Source: Acidobacteriota bacterium
GTDB lineage: Bacteria > Acidobacteriota > Terriglobia > Bryobacterales > Bryobacteraceae
Length of the DNA: 32,270 bases
Direction of reading: 5' to 3'
Assembly (NCBI GenBank): GCA_005808865.1
Contig: SYKU01000088.1
Coordinates: forward strand, 1-32,270
The notes under the pieces are model-generated. The model was not told the DNA's origin. It did not search any database and saw nothing but the letters and a program-made list of their open reading frames with translations. Positions 29,609-32,270 of the stretch are shown one piece after another (position 1 is the first letter of the stretch; each line of letters begins with the position of its first letter). The position numbers were made by a program, and so were the translations under genes.

Positions 29609-31660
29609 CTACCTCGGCTTATCCCTTCCAGCGGACGCCTCTCTTGCAACGCGAATTCGCGCCCCTTCGAGCTTCTTTGAAACCTTCGCTATCTCCGTGG
29701 TATCAAGCTCGGACTGAGGACTGGATTCCCATTCCTTGATCGAGATCTGCCACTGCGCGATCGCCTCCTTAATCTTGCCCTGTTTGAAGTAGACGTCGCC
29801 CAGATGGTCGTACACCGTGGGGTCCTTGCCCACGCGCTCGAGGGAACGGATAAGCTGCGTCTCGGCTTCGGGCAGCAGATTCAGACGGTAGTAGACCCAT
29901 CCGAGGCTGTCCAGATACGCGCCGTTGTTCGGGTCGAGTTCCACCGCCCGCGAGATCATCTTGCGGGCTTCATCGAGCCGTACGTTGCGGTCCGCCAACA
30001 TGTAGCCGAGATAATTCAACGCACCCGGATTATCCGGATTCACAGCGAGAACCTTTCGGAATTCCGCTTCGGCGTCGTCGAAACGCTTCATCTTTTCAAA
30101 CATCGCGCCGCGCATGAAATAGATCCCCTCTTTCTCGGCGGCGCTTGTGGACAATTTTTCGGCTGAAGCGAGAGACTTCTCCATCTCTCCGTAATTCTTG
30201 CCTTTCTCCCATATCTGCGCGAGAGCGATATGCGTTTCCCTGTCCCTCTCGCCGTTGAGGAGCGCGCGAATTTCCTTAGCGGCTTCCGGGGCCTTTCCCA
30301 TGTCGGCCAACAGCGTTGCGTGAACCAGAATCACCATGCGGTCTTTGGGGAACTGCGCCTTCGCGCGGTCCGCCTCTTCGCGCGCCTTCGTGAGGTTCTT
30401 CGCCTGCCGGTAGGTGTCCACGATATGAACAGCCACGCGGGAGGCTGTTTGCGGATCGACTTCCGTGATCTTCCGGAAGGACGCGACCGCCTCCTCGAAT
30501 CGTCCGCCGTTCCTCTGAAGGTAGCCCAACCGTTCGAGCAGCATGACTCGCGTGCTTTTCTCGGAACCCGAGTAACTCCTCTTGGTGGTCTCATCGACCA
30601 TTGCCTGCAAAGCCTTTACGGCTTCGTCGTTCTTGCCTTCGGCTTCGAGCAGGCTCACTTCGTCGAACCGCGTCTCAAGGCTGTTGTGGTCGAGTTCCTT
30701 AGCCTTGGCTAGGGCTTCATGAGCCTTCGCGAACTCGCGTTTGGCTCTATAAATCTCTGCCAGACGCAACTGAATCTGACCGTCCTTCCCATCTTCGGCG
30801 GCGATCTCCTGGTAAAGTTTCAGCGCCTCGTCCAGCCGTTCGGAGAGCAAAAGATTCTGCGCGAGCGCCCGCTTCATCTGATCGTTGCCCGGATTCAACG
30901 CGAGCGCGCGCCGGAGAATTTCGACCGCATTCGCATAGTCGCGCATCTGCTCGTAGGCTCCCGCCAGCGCCGTAAGCGTCCGTGCGCTCGGATTTTTGTC
31001 CGTAACGCGCCTGAGCATCTCGATGGTCTTCGCCGTGTCGCCGAGGTCCGCGTAGACCATCGCCAGACCTGTTAGTGCATCTTCATTGTTAGGGTCGGAT
31101 TCGAGGACCTTCCTGTAAGCCTTCTCGGAATCCACCGAATTCCGCGCCACGCGATGCAGGCGTCCAAGGATCTGCCAAGTTTCGGTATCCTTCGGTTCCA
31201 ACGCGGCGATTTTCTGGAACTGCTCGATCGCCTGTTTCAGGATCTCTTCATTGATCTTCCCCTGCTGCACGTCGCCGATCATGCGCATGTAGATCCTGCC
31301 GAGTATCCGGCGCGCATCCAAATTGTCCGGTTGCTTTTTGAGAATATCTTCCGCTTCAGTGACCGCGTCCCTTAGCCGTCCGGCCTGGACGTAGAGGTCT
31401 GTGAGTTCCTCGACCAGAAAACCAGCCGCGGGATCGAGCTTCATCGCCTGCTTATAGTGGTCGATGGCCCGTCCGAAGTACTCACCGCGGTTTCCGTATG
31501 CCGCGGCAAGTTCAGAATACAGGTGGCCCATGGCGAAGTTGTAGTATGCATTCGCCTTATCGGCGGCCGGTGGAGAGGCGGGTGCCGTCGACTTCTGAGC
31601 CCACGCCGGGGCGAGGCACACGGCAAGGAATAGAATTGACCCACTGAATCGTCGCATCAT
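29609..31660 (-). CDS. Secreted tetratricopeptide-repeat protein
   Basis: 683 aa with many TPR units; signal peptide. Confidence 0.93.
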   Translation of the reverse strand: MMRRFSGSILFLAVCLAPAWAQKSTAPASPPAADKANAYYNFAMGHLYSELAAAYGNRGEYFGRAIDHYKQAMKLDPAAGFLVEELTDLYVQAGRLRDAVTEAEDILKKQPDNLDARRILGRIYMRMIGDVQQGKINEEILKQAIEQFQKIAALEPKDTETWQILGRLHRVARNSVDSEKAYRKVLESDPNNEDALTGLAMVYADLGDTAKTIEMLRRVTDKNPSARTLTALAGAYEQMRDYANAVEILRRALALNPGNDQMKRALAQNLLLSERLDEALKLYQEIAAEDGKDGQIQLRLAEIYRAKREFAKAHEALAKAKELDHNSLETRFDEVSLLEAEGKNDEAVKALQAMVDETTKRSYSGSEKSTRVMLLERLGYLQRNGGRFEEAVASFRKITEVDPQTASRVAVHIVDTYRQAKNLTKAREEADRAKAQFPKDRMVILVHATLLADMGKAPEAAKEIRALLNGERDRETHIALAQIWEKGKNYGEMEKSLASAEKLSTSAAEKEGIYFMRGAMFEKMKRFDDAEAEFRKVLAVNPDNPGALNYLGYMLADRNVRLDEARKMISRAVELDPNNGAYLDSLGWVYYRLNLLPEAETQLIRSLERVGKDPTVYDHLGDVYFKQGKIKEAIAQWQISIKEWESSPQSELDTTEIAKVSKKLEGARIRVAREASAGRDKPR

Positions 31661-31766
31661 GTTCGCTGACTCTCAATCGTCTTCCCGGCGGCGGGAAAAC
31701 ATTGCTATTGCTAATGATAGTATACCGCCGATTTCGAGCGTGGCTTCCACTGCTGCCCGCTCTGCC

Positions 31767-31802
31767 CGTCCGTCCCGTCCGTCCCGTCCGTCCCGTCCGT
31801 CC
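31767..31802. repeat. 9-bp tandem repeat, (CGTCCGTCC)x4
   Basis: Four perfect copies read directly. Confidence 0.95.
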
Positions 31803-32041
31803 AGCCGCTCGTTTTCCGATGCTCCGAAGCTTGACTCCGGGTCGAGAATCGTTTCCCTGCCTGTTGCCGTTGATAGCCTAACCTCATTTGAGACTGGGAC
31901 CAGGAAAACATCAGCGGCCACGGGCTGGACGCAGGGACCGCCTCCCTTGCTGCCCCGGGATACATCTCCGTGAATGACCAGGCCTATCATGATCGTAGCT
32001 GCCTCAATCACAGGGCGGCATGGCCGCAACCAAAAGATGAA

Positions 32042-32108
32042 GGCGTTCCCACTATCGTAGAGGATGTTTGTTGTTCGACGACAAGAATCCAATCGATAGG
32101 AGAACGCC
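32042..32108 (+). promoter_or_regulatory. Long inverted repeat sequestering the RBS of the edge ORF
   Basis: GGCGTTC-CC-(ac)-TATCG pairs with CGATA-GG-(a)-GAACGCC; SD AGGAG 32098-32102 lies in the right arm. Confidence 0.7.
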
Positions 32109-32270
32109 ATGAAAGAGTTTACGGCAAAATTCGGGGATCGGATCAACGGGGTGCTATCCGGGTTTGACCGGCTGGTATTTCGAGGCCACCTGCGAGGGAT
32201 CTCGTACGTGGCGGGGATGAAGGGGTACCTATGGGCGAATCAGGTGCTGAACAAGGAGTTCGGCGCGCAT
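32109..32270 (+). CDS. N-terminus of uncharacterised, possibly mobile-element-encoded protein (truncated by window end)
   Basis: MKEFTAKFGDRINGVLSGFDRLVFRGHLRGISYVAGMKGYLWANQVLNKEFGAH, open to end; good SD. Confidence 0.65.
   Translation, partial: MKEFTAKFGDRINGVLSGFDRLVFRGHLRGISYVAGMKGYLWANQVLNKEFGAH

Noticed and set aside
29591-29611. CIRCE element at the hrcA start
   Set aside because: ATAGCGCTC matches the CIRCE left half 7/9 but no right half occurs after N9; the alternative 5-bp inverted repeat is too short to call.
31673-32146. 157-aa minus-strand ORF over the 9-bp repeat
   Set aside because: Composition driven by the repeat; overlaps the start and RBS region of the edge ORF; no domain.
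1-32270. CRISPR array, tRNA or rRNA genes
   Set aside because: No regularly spaced repeats and no recognisable tRNA or rRNA signature found by eye; a tRNAscan/Infernal run would be needed to exclude them fully.

Overview
GC-rich bacterial chromosomal window. Gene content (Oar-type TonB receptor, DUF1080, PQQ dehydrogenase, beta-helix protein) suggests Acidobacteriota, which is inference only. Left part: secreted beta-helix protein, DUF1080 protein, di-haem cytochrome c plus PQQ dehydrogenase operon, gamma-glutamyltransferase, PQQ-like beta-propeller. Middle (~9.1-20.7 kb): a 10.9-kb mosaic carrying two CA-SulP-USP cassettes (carbonic anhydrase, SulP anion transporter, tandem universal stress protein) around a NarL-type two-component system. 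The mosaic is littered with fragments of comM, the PQQ propeller gene, a biotin carboxylase and possibly an ABC permease. Right part: intact comM, a large TonB-dependent/Oar-like receptor, and a TPR-hrcA-grpE-dnaJ-ppa heat-shock operon. At the right edge is the start of an ORF I suspect belongs to a poorly described multicopy, probably mobile, family; a 46-aa relic of a similar N-terminus lies at 26.06 kb. Main findings: (1) intact comM + truncated PQQ / cargo / truncated comM + intact PQQ is the arrangement expected from Campbell-type (single-crossover) integration of the 10.9-kb segment; (2) the edge ORF and its relic both have an inverted repeat whose right arm abuts the ATG and covers the Shine-Dalgarno; (3) the CA-SulP-USP module occurs twice, the second copy with a truncated CA and a 1-nt frameshift in SulP. 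All alignments were done by eye; no database search was run.
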